A stretch of 58,154 nucleotides of DNA from Marinitoga sp. 1197 (GCF_001021165.1 NZ_AZAY01000009.1:1-58154), one strand, 5' to 3'. Counted from the stretch's first letter, positions 36,189 through 44,562 are shown. Notes: generated by a model not told the origin, from the sequence alone. Numbers and translations are program-made.

Positions 36189-36192
36189 TATT

Positions 36193-36576
36193 ATGAAATT
36201 AACAAAACCAAGGCGAGATATTTTGAAGATATATGAAAGGATTGAATATCCTTTAAATGCAGAGGAAATTTATAACCTTTTAAATAATGAATATGATCTT
36301 TCAACTATATATAGAAATCTAAATTTTTTTGAAAAAGAGAATATTTTAAAATCCATAGTTTTTTCTGATAAAATTACATATTATTACAAACCACAAGGGC
36401 ATTTCCATTTTATCTATTGTATAAGATGTAAAAGATTTGAACGTCTGGATTTATGTTTTGAAAAGCAATTCAAAGACTATATTGAAAAAAATATTCAGTT
36501 TAAAATTACAGATCATATTTTGTATTTTGAAGGAATTTGTTCTGAATGTCAAAAAGAGGGTGAATTTAATGTATGA
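36193..36576 (+). CDS. Fur-family metalloregulator, probably Zur
   Basis: A 127-residue metal-dependent repressor. The winged helix-turn-helix is at residues about 10-70 (LTKPRRDILKIYERI, LSTIYRNLNFFEKENIL). The regulatory half has HFHFIYCIRCKRFERLD, with metal-site His residues and a structural CxxC, and a second CxxC in EGICSECQKE. Placement inside znuA-znuCB and the absence of an iron-uptake gene argue for zinc sensing, and the inverted repeats ahead of znuA are its likely target. It overlaps znuC by 8 bases. Distinction from Fur or PerR is by context only. Confidence 0.9.
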   Translation: MKLTKPRRDILKIYERIEYPLNAEEIYNLLNNEYDLSTIYRNLNFFEKENILKSIVFSDKITYYYKPQGHFHFIYCIRCKRFERLDLCFEKQFKDYIEKNIQFKITDHILYFEGICSECQKEGEFNV

Positions 36577-37309
36577 AAAAATGATTGAAGTTAAGAATTT
36601 AAATTATTCAGTAGATAATAGTGATATTTTAAAATTTATAAATTTTGATATATATAAAAATGATTTTGTTGGAATTATAGGTCCTAATGGTGCTGGAAAA
36701 TCTACTTTGATAAAAATTTTAATTGGAGAAATAGAGAATTACACTGGAGAAATTAAAATTAATGGAAAAATAGGGTATGTTCCTCAAAAGGATGAAATTG
36801 ATAGAGAGTTTCCAATAAGGGCATTTGAAGTTGTTTTAATGGGGCTATATAACGAAGTTGGGTTATTTAAAAGATTTAAAAAAGAACATTATAAAAAGGC
36901 GAAAGAGATTATGAAGATGCTTGATATAGAATATATATACAATAGGCCAGTTGGAAAACTTTCAGGGGGTGAATATCAGCGCTTGATTTTAGCCAGAGCT
37001 TTGATTGGGAATCCGGAAATTTTAATATTGGATGAACCAGAAGCTGGTGTTGATAGTAAATCTCAGTCAAAGATATATAATATATTAGAAGATTTAAATA
37101 AAAAAGGAATGACAATTATACTAATAAGTCATGATATTTCTATGGTTGTAAAGAAAGCCAATACTATAATGTGTTTGAATAAAACTTTACATTGTCATAA
37201 AAACTCTGTTGAGATGACAGCAGAAGATTTAAAAAAGATTTATTCAGAAGATTTAGAATTATTAATACATATAAATAAACCGTTAAAAGTGGTGAGTAGA
37301 AATGATTGA
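36569..37309 (+). CDS. znuC: Zinc ABC transporter ATPase ZnuC
   Basis: ATPase of the metal importer, with Walker A GPNGAGKST, Q-loop GYVPQKDEIDREFPIRA, signature LSGGEYQR, Walker B ILILDEPEAGVD and switch His in ILISHDISMVVKKA. I choose ATG 36569 (start MYEKMIEVKNLNY), which overlaps the fur stop by 8 bases and has GAGGGTGAA upstream; the open frame extends further up only through the fur gene. This gives 246 residues, normal for ZnuC/MntB ATPases. The permease overlaps its 3' end by 8 bases. Confidence 0.92.
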   Translation: MYEKMIEVKNLNYSVDNSDILKFINFDIYKNDFVGIIGPNGAGKSTLIKILIGEIENYTGEIKINGKIGYVPQKDEIDREFPIRAFEVVLMGLYNEVGLFKRFKKEHYKKAKEIMKMLDIEYIYNRPVGKLSGGEYQRLILARALIGNPEILILDEPEAGVDSKSQSKIYNILEDLNKKGMTIILISHDISMVVKKANTIMCLNKTLHCHKNSVEMTAEDLKKIYSEDLELLIHINKPLKVVSRND

Positions 37310-38126
37310 TTTATTTTCTTATGATTTTATAATTTATGCGGTAATTGCTTCTATTCTGGCAAGTTTCAGTGCATCAATACTTTCAAATTATATAGTTTTA
37401 AAGAAAATGGAATTTATAGGAGAAGGAGCTGCTCATACAGCATTTGGAGGTATAGCATTAGCTATATTATTAAATCTTAATGTTGATTTAATTAGCATAA
37501 TTACTGCTATGTTATTTGGAACAACTATTTATTTTATTGGAAAAAGAGAAAAAATTAATGAAAATAGTGTAATTGGAATGATTTTATCATTTTCAATGGC
37601 TTTAGGGGTTATTTTTTTATATTTAAAACCTGGATATACACCAGAAATTACAAGTTATTTATTTGGTGATATTTTAATGGTAACCTCTAATGATGTGATG
37701 ATTTTAAGTTTTATATCATTTGTTATTTTTCTTTTTGTAATACTCTTTAATAAAGAATTGAAATATTATGCTTTTAATCCTAAAATGGCAAAAAATTATG
37801 GAATATCTGTGAATATGATTAATTATTTGTTTTTAATAATAGTATCTGTTGTTGTGGTGACTTCTGTGAAAATAATCGGAGTTATTTTAGTTACTTCTTT
37901 ATTGATTACTCCAGGTGCCATTTCTAAATTATTTGCTAAATCATTAAATCAGATGCTCATAATATCAGGCTTTATAGGTATTTTTTCCGGTTTTTTAGGT
38001 ATATTAATTGCTTATTTTATAAATATTCCTCCTGGACCGTCTATAGTTGTTACGTTATTTTCTATATTTATATTTTCATATATAATTAATTACTTAAAAA
38101 ATAAAACATTTTCTAAAAGAGCCTAA
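37302..38126 (+). CDS. znuB: Zinc ABC transporter permease ZnuB
   Basis: Membrane subunit of the cluster-9 metal importer, 274 residues with eight or nine hydrophobic segments. The N-terminal region has the family block NYIVLKKMEFIGEGAAHTAF; later come ITSYLFGDILMVTSNDV and LLITPGAISKLFAKSLNQM, the loop that contacts the ATPase. It ends in a basic tail. It is the last gene of the zinc operon; no strong terminator is visible in the next 70 bases before the corA promoter. Confidence 0.92.
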   Translation: MIDLFSYDFIIYAVIASILASFSASILSNYIVLKKMEFIGEGAAHTAFGGIALAILLNLNVDLISIITAMLFGTTIYFIGKREKINENSVIGMILSFSMALGVIFLYLKPGYTPEITSYLFGDILMVTSNDVMILSFISFVIFLFVILFNKELKYYAFNPKMAKNYGISVNMINYLFLIIVSVVVVTSVKIIGVILVTSLLITPGAISKLFAKSLNQMLIISGFIGIFSGFLGILIAYFINIPPGPSIVVTLFSIFIFSYIINYLKNKTFSKRA

Positions 38127-38199
38127 TTAACATCTTTAAATTTTTTTGTTAAAAAAGAGATTTAATTTCATTATGATTCTGAAAATATGATATTTTATA

Positions 38200-38208
38200 T
38201 GATATAAT
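38200..38208 (+). promoter_or_regulatory. Extended -10 promoter of corA
   Basis: TGATATAAT at 38200-38208, with a second TATAAT at 38217 in a near-exact 14-base direct repeat. The start would be near 38215, giving a leader of roughly 105 bases before corA that contains the 15-codon leader ORF. Confidence 0.5.
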
Positions 38209-38249
38209 TAAATGGATATAATTAAATTCAAAAAAGAGAGGTGAAAATT

Positions 38250-38297
38250 ATGGATTATTTTAGTTGTAGCGAAGATCCGTTGTCTAGACCGCCATAG
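38250..38297 (+). CDS. Leader peptide upstream of corA
   Basis: A 15-codon ORF encoding MDYFSCSEDPLSRPP, too short for normal gene calling. It has a strong ribosome site (GAGGTG, six bases before ATG, as in confirmed genes here) and ends 24 bases before the corA start, ahead of corA's own ribosome site. Acidic residues next to proline (SEDP) and a terminal Pro-Pro-stop are the composition known to destabilise or stall ribosomes when Mg2+ is low, as in the enterobacterial mgtL leader of mgtA. A Mg2+-responsive regulatory peptide is my inference; no attenuator hairpin is evident. Confidence 0.6.
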   Translation: MDYFSCSEDPLSRPP

Positions 38298-38321
38298 CAA
38301 TATATAAAAGGAGGAGATAAT

Positions 38322-39248
38322 ATGGTAAAATTTTATAGTAGAATTGAACATAAATTAGTGGAGGCAAAAAGCTTCTCTCAAGATGCATTAATAAAAGTTA
38401 TAAATCCATCTCAGGATGAAATACATATGCTATCAAGTTTGTTAAATTTTGATCCTGATTTTATTAATGATTCACTTGATGATGATGAAAGATCTCGTAT
38501 AGAAATTGATGAAGATACAATTTTATTAATATTAAAAGTTCCTATGAGAAATGAAGAAGATGAAAAAATACCATATAAAACAGTATCTCTTGGTATTATT
38601 ATAGGAAAAAATTATATATTACTTTCAATGAAAAATGAAATAGATTTCATTGAGAAAATGATAGAAGCAAGTTTATTGAATCCTCATAAAAAAAGTAAAA
38701 TGATTTTTCAAATTTTCTTTAAAAATGCAAAATTGTTTTTGGATTATCTAAAAGAAATAAATAAAACTATCGACTTAGTTGAAGAAGAATTACATAAATC
38801 TATGAAAAATTATGAGTTAGAAACATTAATGTATCTTGAGAAAAGTTTAGTGTACTTCACTACATCATTAAGATCAAATGAGATAATGATGGAAAAATTG
38901 TTAAAAGGTAAGATTTTAGAATTATATGAAGATGATCAGGATTTATTGGAAGATACCTTAATCGAAAATAGACAGGCAATAGAAGTAACTAATATTTATA
39001 GTAATATCTTATCTGGTATGATGGATGCTTATGCGTCTGTTATTTCAAATAATTTAAATATTGTTATGAAAATTTTGACAGTTGTAACCATATTGCTTCA
39101 AGTACCAACAATATTGACGAGTTTTTATGGAATGAATGTAAAATTACCGTTTCAAGAAAATCCTCTGGTATATATAAATATAATTATTTCATCATTAATA
39201 ATCATGTTTATGACATTTTTGTGGTTTAAAGGGAAAAAATGGTTATGA
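38322..39248 (+). CDS. corA: CorA-family magnesium/cobalt transporter
   Basis: Pentameric Mg2+ channel of the CorA/MIT family. The N-terminal cytoplasmic domain (residues 1-240) is acidic and ends in long helices. Two transmembrane helices close the protein, the first ending in the selectivity motif YGMNVKLPF (GMN), the second followed by the basic tail FKGKKW. At 308 residues it is slightly shorter than the Thermotoga maritima protein. ATG 38322 has AAAGGAGGAGAT upstream. It is preceded by a 15-codon leader peptide, suggesting translational control, and followed by a terminator. Confidence 0.93.
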   Translation: MVKFYSRIEHKLVEAKSFSQDALIKVINPSQDEIHMLSSLLNFDPDFINDSLDDDERSRIEIDEDTILLILKVPMRNEEDEKIPYKTVSLGIIIGKNYILLSMKNEIDFIEKMIEASLLNPHKKSKMIFQIFFKNAKLFLDYLKEINKTIDLVEEELHKSMKNYELETLMYLEKSLVYFTTSLRSNEIMMEKLLKGKILELYEDDQDLLEDTLIENRQAIEVTNIYSNILSGMMDAYASVISNNLNIVMKILTVVTILLQVPTILTSFYGMNVKLPFQENPLVYINIIISSLIIMFMTFLWFKGKKWL

Positions 39249-39263
39249 AAAATGGTTATAACA

Positions 39264-39294
39264 AAAGAAACTTCCTATGGAAGTTTCTTTTTAT
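39264..39294 (+). terminator. Terminator after corA
   Basis: Stem AAAGAAACTTCC / GGAAGTTTCTTT with loop TAT, leading into a T-rich tail. Confidence 0.88.
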
Positions 39295-39337
39295 ATTCTA
39301 AAGTAATTATATTTAAAAAATTTTTGGAGGGAGTATA

Positions 39338-40519
39338 TTGAAATATAAGGAAAAAAATTTAGGTCAGATTTTTACACCATCACATATAGTTGAAAAAATG
39401 GTTAGATTAATAAGATATGGAAATAATATTTTAGAACCGGCTGTAGGGAATGGAGAATTTTTAAAACAATTAAAAAATTATAAAAATATTATATCTATAG
39501 AAATTGATAGAAGTTTTTCATTTGATATAATATCAGAAAACCTTCCGTCAATTATTTTTAGTGATTTTTTTGATTACTCAATAAAAAATAAATTTGACAC
39601 AATTATTGGAAATCCTCCATATGTAAAATATTCAAATATAATTCCAGAAACCAGAAAAAAGTTAAAAAAATTTAATATTTTATTTGATGGGAGAACAAAC
39701 CTTTTTCTTTACTTTATTTATAAATCGTATCTTCATTTAAAAGAAAAAGGAGAAATCATATTTATTGTACCAAGAGAATTATTTGATTTAACTTCTGCTT
39801 TAAGAGTCAATCAATTACTTCATGAGAATGGAACTTTTACACATATATATACTTTTGGAGATAAAAAAATATTTGGTAAGGGGTTTTCACCAAATGTAAT
39901 GATTTTTCGATATGAAAAAGGTAATATGTCTCATGAAACTATATATAATGATGAAAAAAGATATCAATATTGTTCAAAAGGTTTTATTTATTTTATAAAA
40001 GAAAAAAATTATTCTATGCATTTAAGCGATATTGCATATGTTAAAGTAGGAGGAGTAAGTGGGGCTGATGAAGTATTTGCTCATGAATCTGGAAATATAG
40101 AAGTTGTTTGTTCTTACACACAAAAAACAGGAAAAACTAAGAGGATGATTTATAATACTATTAATGATCACCTTCTAAAACATAAAGAAAAATTATTAAA
40201 AAGAAAAATTAAAAAATTTGATGAAAACAATTGGTGGAAATGGGGAAGAGATTTTTATATTTCTGATAGACCAAGAATATATGTAAATGCCAAAACAAGA
40301 AACAAAAAACCTTTTTTTATTCACGAATCAAAATATTATGATGGAAGTATTCTGGGTATTTTTCCAAAAAATAAAAATATTGATTTAGTAGAATTAAGAA
40401 ACATGTTAAATGATTTAAATTGGGAAGAATTGGGTTTTATTTGCGATGGAAGATATATATTTACGCAAAAAAAATTAGAAAATGTAATATTACCAGAAGA
40501 TTTTCAAAAATTTATTTAA
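39338..40519 (+). CDS. Orphan adenine-specific DNA methyltransferase
   Basis: N6-adenine DNA methyltransferase of the gamma-like class used by type I and IIG systems. The first block GQIFTPSHIVEKMVRL, motif I ILEPAVGNGEFLKQL (SAM binding) and motif IV TIIGNPPYVKYSN (catalytic NPPY) are in the usual order; a C-terminal region from about residue 225 would be the target-recognition domain. At 393 residues it has no nuclease domain, and no restriction gene is adjacent, so it may act as a solitary or regulatory methylase. TTG 39338 follows TTGGAGGGAG. It faces a tRNA-Cys gene across a shared terminator. Confidence 0.88.
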   Translation: MKYKEKNLGQIFTPSHIVEKMVRLIRYGNNILEPAVGNGEFLKQLKNYKNIISIEIDRSFSFDIISENLPSIIFSDFFDYSIKNKFDTIIGNPPYVKYSNIIPETRKKLKKFNILFDGRTNLFLYFIYKSYLHLKEKGEIIFIVPRELFDLTSALRVNQLLHENGTFTHIYTFGDKKIFGKGFSPNVMIFRYEKGNMSHETIYNDEKRYQYCSKGFIYFIKEKNYSMHLSDIAYVKVGGVSGADEVFAHESGNIEVVCSYTQKTGKTKRMIYNTINDHLLKHKEKLLKRKIKKFDENNWWKWGRDFYISDRPRIYVNAKTRNKKPFFIHESKYYDGSILGIFPKNKNIDLVELRNMLNDLNWEELGFICDGRYIFTQKKLENVILPEDFQKFI

Positions 40520-40556
40520 TAATAAAATTTTTTAAAAGAAGATTAATTATAAAAAC

Positions 40557-40580
40557 AAAATCCCCCATCTGGGGGATTTT
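40557..40580. terminator. Bidirectional terminator between the methyltransferase and tRNA-Cys
   Basis: AAAATCCCCC / GGGGGATTTT with loop ATCT. It serves the + strand methyltransferase and the - strand tRNA, 14 bases beyond the tRNA 3' end. Confidence 0.9.
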
Positions 40581-40594
40581 TATATTAATATTGA

Positions 40595-40671
40595 TGGAGG
40601 CAACGGTGGGATTTGAACCCACGAATAGCGATTTTGCAGACCGCCGCCTTAGACCCCTTGGCTACGTTGCC
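40595..40671 (-). tRNA. tRNA-Cys (GCA)
   Basis: The acceptor stem GGCAACG / CGTTGCC pairs fully; the anticodon loop CTGCAAA gives anticodon GCA; the T-arm is GTGGGTTCAAATCCCAC. The discriminator is U73, an identity element of cysteine tRNAs, and the 3' CCA is encoded. Confidence 0.96.
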
Positions 40672-40683
40672 TTAACCGAATTT

Positions 40684-40692
40684 ATTATACCA
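40684..40692 (-). promoter_or_regulatory. Extended -10 promoter of tRNA-Cys
   Basis: On the minus strand this reads TGGTATAAT, ending 12 bases before the mature tRNA 5' end at 40671. The upstream hexamer at 17 bp is weak. Confidence 0.5.
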
Positions 40693-40729
40693 TATTTATT
40701 ATTAAGGTATATGGAAGAAAATATAAATT

Positions 40730-41185
40730 TTACTTAAAATCTTTCTTTTTTCTATAATACATTTGAATTCCAATTTCATCTAAATTTCTATTTTCCTCTC
40801 TCTGGTATTCTATTTTGTATTCCTCGAATTTTCTTTCCTTTAATTTTTCTAAAATGATTCTATTTTTACGAGCTTCTAGATATTCTTTTCTCTTTTCTTC
40901 TTCTATAGCAACTTTTTCTCTATATATATCGCCTAATTTTATTTTTTCTTTTTCTAAAGATTCTAGATAAGATCTCCATTGCTGGATTTCCTGTATAGTC
41001 ATCAGGTTTTGTGAAATTTGTTTAATAAATCTTTCATTTTCCAATTTTATTTTGTTATTTATGGCAACAAGCTTTTCCTCTGCTTTTATTCTTTCAGCAG
41101 TGGCTTCTAAAAAAATTCTTTTTGCTTCTTCTTCAAGGCGTTCTCTTAAATTTTTTAATCTTTCAAGATTAAATTTAAATCTCAT
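40730..41185 (-). CDS. fliJ: Flagellar export chaperone FliJ
   Basis: FliJ is the coiled-coil stalk of the flagellar export ATPase (FliI). The sequence is almost entirely charged heptad-like helix, with the family opening FKFNLERLKNLRERLEEEAK and a conserved central QEIQQWRSYLESLEKEK. Length is 151 residues, as expected. I use ATG 41185 (-), with GGTGATTTG upstream, not TTG 41188. It is the last gene of a unit with fabG, a radical SAM gene and a PAS/AAA+ regulator, far from the other flagellar genes in the window. Coiled-coil resemblance alone could mislead, but the N-terminal block favours FliJ. Confidence 0.78.
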   Translation of the reverse strand: MRFKFNLERLKNLRERLEEEAKRIFLEATAERIKAEEKLVAINNKIKLENERFIKQISQNLMTIQEIQQWRSYLESLEKEKIKLGDIYREKVAIEEEKRKEYLEARKNRIILEKLKERKFEEYKIEYQREENRNLDEIGIQMYYRKKKDFK

Positions 41186-41195
41186 CAAATCACCG

Positions 41196-42848
41196 TTATT
41201 TCAAGCCTAATTTTTCAAGTTTATAATATAAATTTCTTACAGTCAAACCCAATTTTCTGGCAGCAGCTGTTTTGTTTCCCTGACAATCTTTCAATGTTTC
41301 TATAATAATAAATTTTTCATATTCGTCTAATAATTCTTTTAATGTGCCATTTATTTTGTTCTTATCTAATTCTATGGTTTTTAATTCTGGAAGATGTATT
41401 GAAGTAACTATTGTGTCAGATTGAGACATGTTCATTAATGCTCTATCCAATACATTTTCAAGTTCTCTTATATTTCCTGGCCATTCATAACTCTCTAATA
41501 TTTTTATAGCATCCTCTGAAAAATCATAAACGACCTTTTCATGTTTTTGATTTAATATATGTAATATCTGTTTTGCCATTTTTGGTATGTCATCTTTTCT
41601 TTCGCGTAATGCGGGAACCTCAATTGTAACTACTGATATTTTATAATAAAGTTTTCTGGAAAATTTTCCTATTGACATTAATTCCTTTAAATTTTCAGGA
41701 GTAGCAAAAATGATTTTGGCGTTTAGGCTTATTTTCTTATTTTTATAGAATACTTCACCATCATTCAAAAGTTTTATCATTAAATTTTGAACTTCTGGTC
41801 CCATTAAATGTGCATTATCTATAAAAATAGTACCTTTTTCAGCTCTCTCTATTAGATTGTCTTCATTTTCAAAAAAATTTTCCAGCTGTTTTTTTTCATC
41901 TTGAAGTAATAAATTTGTGGATAAAAAAGGAAACTCTCTTCTTTTACTGTAATTATGAATGGCCTGAGCTAATATTTCTTTACCAACACCTGCTTCTCCA
42001 TACAATAAGATATTTACATTTGTATTAGCGGCTTTTTTTGATTGAAATACAACATTTTTCATTATCTCCGATTCGGCAACAATATCTTCAAATGTATATT
42101 TTGCTTCTTCTTTTTTTAAAAGTCTTTTTGTTGCTTCAAGTTCTCTGATTAATCTTTCTATCTCAGAAATATCATGAATAACACCTACACTTCCTTTGAA
42201 TTCGCCTTTTACGAAAATAGGATTTACATTGATTAGAACTTCTTTTTTATTGGTAGATAATTTAGTTTTTACATTTAATATGGGTTGCTTTTCTCTTGCA
42301 CATTTTATATGCATGCTTTCATGACCTTCTGCAATATCATATGTAGCTAATTTGCCTATTACCTCTTTTGGAGTTAAACCAGTAACCTTTGTGTATGCCT
42401 TATTTACCATAACTATTCTACCTTCTTCGTCGGCAACTGAAATAGCATCATACGTGGAATCTATTATAGCTCTTAATAGAGAGTCTAATTCTCTTAAATT
42501 GGTTACTTCTTCTGCTAATTTTTGAATACTTGTTATATCTCTGAATATTGCCGCTGCTCCTATAATAATGTCCTCTTCGTCTCGTATAGGAAACCTGGAT
42601 GTAACTATAACCTTCTTCCCAAGATTTTGAATTCTATCCAATTCTGGGATACCAGTTTTTAATACTATATGAAGTCTTGTGTCTGTTATAGTGTCGGTAA
42701 CTTTTGTGTTTAAAGCCTTTTTTTTAGGAATTCCTAGTATTTTTGACGCTGAATTATTTAAAAAAATAATTTTCTCTTCATGATTAATAAGAATCACGGC
42801 TTCTTGAATGTCATCGAGAATCCTCATTATCATTTCGTCATTTTTCAT
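41196..42848 (-). CDS. PAS / AAA+ / Fis-type HTH regulator lacking the sigma-54 contact loop
   Basis: A 550-residue regulator. Two PAS domains (about residues 1-110 and 120-235) lead into an AAA+ domain with Walker A LLYGEAGVGKEILAQAIHNY, a Walker-B-like GTIFIDNAHLMGPEVQ and the ALRERKDDIP arginine-finger region. A Fis-type helix-turn-helix ends it (GNKTAAARKLGLTVRNLYYK). The GAFTGA loop that touches sigma-54 is absent from the expected place between Walker A and B, and Walker B has Asn where Glu is usual. It therefore probably acts like TyrR, on ordinary sigma factor promoters. The PAS ligand is unknown. It lies 11 bases after the radical SAM gene. Confidence 0.88.
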   Translation of the reverse strand: MKNDEMIMRILDDIQEAVILINHEEKIIFLNNSASKILGIPKKKALNTKVTDTITDTRLHIVLKTGIPELDRIQNLGKKVIVTSRFPIRDEEDIIIGAAAIFRDITSIQKLAEEVTNLRELDSLLRAIIDSTYDAISVADEEGRIVMVNKAYTKVTGLTPKEVIGKLATYDIAEGHESMHIKCAREKQPILNVKTKLSTNKKEVLINVNPIFVKGEFKGSVGVIHDISEIERLIRELEATKRLLKKEEAKYTFEDIVAESEIMKNVVFQSKKAANTNVNILLYGEAGVGKEILAQAIHNYSKRREFPFLSTNLLLQDEKKQLENFFENEDNLIERAEKGTIFIDNAHLMGPEVQNLMIKLLNDGEVFYKNKKISLNAKIIFATPENLKELMSIGKFSRKLYYKISVVTIEVPALRERKDDIPKMAKQILHILNQKHEKVVYDFSEDAIKILESYEWPGNIRELENVLDRALMNMSQSDTIVTSIHLPELKTIELDKNKINGTLKELLDEYEKFIIIETLKDCQGNKTAAARKLGLTVRNLYYKLEKLGLK

Positions 42849-42859
42849 CTTTATTCCCC

Positions 42860-43780
42860 CTATAACAATTTATGTTCTTGAATCCAGCCGTTAAGGTCTA
42901 AATCTATCATTGTATTTATAACCTTTTCATATTCGGTTTGTTTTAAAAGTCTATTTATTTCAGGATATTCTTTTGCTTTATATACAGGCACATATTGATC
43001 CATTAAACTGACAAGAATATTTTTGTTTATTTTAGAAATAAATTTCAAAGCCTCTTTTGCTTCATCTATATTATTCGGTAAAACCAGAATTCTTATTATA
43101 AGTCCTTTTTTCATTATATTATTTTCAAAAACATATTCTCCTTTTATTTGAGTATACATTTCAACTATGGCATCCTTTGCAAATTGCCAATAATCAGGAG
43201 TTTTAGAGTATCTATTTGCAGCATATTGAGATGTATATCTTATATCTGCAAGATATATATCAACAATACCATCTAAAAATTTTAACGTCTCAACAGTTTC
43301 ATATGAGGAAGTATTCCACAACAAAGGTATTTTTAATCCTTTTTCAATTGCTAAAATTAATGCATCATATATAAATGGTAAATATGGCGTAGCAGTTACC
43401 AAATCAATGTTTTGAACATTCTTTTCATTTTGAAGCCATATAAATTTATTTGCCAGTTCTTTTGCTGAAAACTCTTTACCAAAACCTTTTTGCGAGAAAT
43501 TAAAATTCTGGCAATATACGCACCTCATTGAACAATTACTAAAAAAAACGCCACCAGCACCTGTATTTCCTACCAAAGGGGGTTCTTCGCCTTTATATAA
43601 TACAAATTCTGAAACTTTTATTTTATCTCCTACTTTACAAAAACCAATATTTTTATGTCTGTTTATTTTACAATTTTTAGGACATAAATCACATGAAACT
43701 AATTTTTCATATAATAAATCCCTTCTCTTATGTAAGTCTCGAGTTTCGTATAATTTAATATAGCCTGGGGTGTAATTCAT
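42860..43780 (-). CDS. Radical SAM protein, pyruvate-formate-lyase-activase-like (COG1313 type)
   Basis: A 306-residue radical SAM enzyme. The cluster motif is CSMRCVYCQNFNFSQ (CxxxCxxC). Before it are accessory cysteines in CDLCPKNCKINR and GFCKVGD, and the family block PPLVGNTGAGGVFFSNC. Homologues are annotated as possible activators of glycyl-radical enzymes, but no such enzyme is nearby and the role is unproven. Its start codon shares one base with the fabG stop (TAATG on the minus strand), indicating coupled translation. The regulator gene follows after 11 bases. Confidence 0.88.
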   Translation of the reverse strand: MNYTPGYIKLYETRDLHKRRDLLYEKLVSCDLCPKNCKINRHKNIGFCKVGDKIKVSEFVLYKGEEPPLVGNTGAGGVFFSNCSMRCVYCQNFNFSQKGFGKEFSAKELANKFIWLQNEKNVQNIDLVTATPYLPFIYDALILAIEKGLKIPLLWNTSSYETVETLKFLDGIVDIYLADIRYTSQYAANRYSKTPDYWQFAKDAIVEMYTQIKGEYVFENNIMKKGLIIRILVLPNNIDEAKEALKFISKINKNILVSLMDQYVPVYKAKEYPEINRLLKQTEYEKVINTMIDLDLNGWIQEHKLL

Positions 43781-44529
43781 TACAATGATAAACCTCCATC
43801 TATTCTGATAATCTGGCCTGTTATATATGATGAATCATCAGAAGCTAAAAATAACACCACTTTAGCAACATCTTCAGGAGAACCAAATCTTTTTAACAGT
43901 ATCCTTTTTAATGCTTCCTCTTTAAATTCTTCATTCAATTCCTTTGTCATATCTGTTTCTATAAATCCAGGTGCAACAGCGTTAACTCTTATCTGCTCAC
44001 CTTTCATGGTTAACTCTTTAGCCCATGTCTTTGTCATTCCAATAACTCCCGCTTTGCTTGCGGAGTAATTGGTTTGGCCGATATTTCCATCTAATCCAAC
44101 AACGCTTGATATATTTATAATTGATCCACTTTTCTGTTTCCTCATGAATTTTGCAACGGCTTTGGTAACTAAAAAAACCCCTTTTAAATTAACATTAATA
44201 ACAAAGTCAAATTCTTCTTCTTTCATTAATAATAATAACGTATCTTTTGTAACGCCGGCATTATTTACAAGTACATCTATTCTTTTATATTCTTTAAATA
44301 TTTCTTTAACTGCTTTATTTACTTCATCAGTATTTGATACATCAACTTTATAACCTTTAAATATTCCTTTTTTCATAGAATTTAATTCATTTTCCACATT
44401 TTTTAATGCTTCGATATTTCTGGCAAAGCCTAAAACGGTAGCACCTTCTTCCACAAATTTTTTGCTTATTTCTTTTCCTATACCTCTATTTGCACCGGTT
44501 ACTATACATATTTTATCCTTTAATTTCAT
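43780..44529 (-). CDS. fabG: 3-oxoacyl-[ACP] reductase FabG
   Basis: NADPH-dependent short-chain dehydrogenase that reduces 3-oxoacyl-ACP in fatty acid elongation. Cofactor motif VTGANRGIGKEI, structural NNAG in DVLVNNAGVTKDTLL, catalytic Ser in INISSVVGLDG, YSASKAGVIGMTKTWAKEL with the Tyr-x3-Lys pair, and the C-terminal YITGQIIRIDGGLSL are all typical of FabG. It is 249 residues, standard. I use ATG 44529 (-), after TTAGGAGGGAA, instead of TTG 44547. No other fatty-acid gene is adjacent, so another SDR substrate is possible. Confidence 0.9.
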   Translation of the reverse strand: MKLKDKICIVTGANRGIGKEISKKFVEEGATVLGFARNIEALKNVENELNSMKKGIFKGYKVDVSNTDEVNKAVKEIFKEYKRIDVLVNNAGVTKDTLLLLMKEEEFDFVINVNLKGVFLVTKAVAKFMRKQKSGSIINISSVVGLDGNIGQTNYSASKAGVIGMTKTWAKELTMKGEQIRVNAVAPGFIETDMTKELNEEFKEEALKRILLKRFGSPEDVAKVVLFLASDDSSYITGQIIRIDGGLSL

Positions 44530-44562
44530 TTTTTCCCTCCTAAACAAACTAATTTTTTAAAG

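Noticed and set aside
38203-38230. Tandem 14-base repeat GATATAATTAAATG as an operator
   Set aside because: More simply two AT-rich -10-like sequences; no symmetry and no second site in the window.
40420-40737. ORF crossing the methyltransferase end and tRNA-Cys
   Set aside because: It overlaps the tRNA and is in another frame of the methyltransferase.
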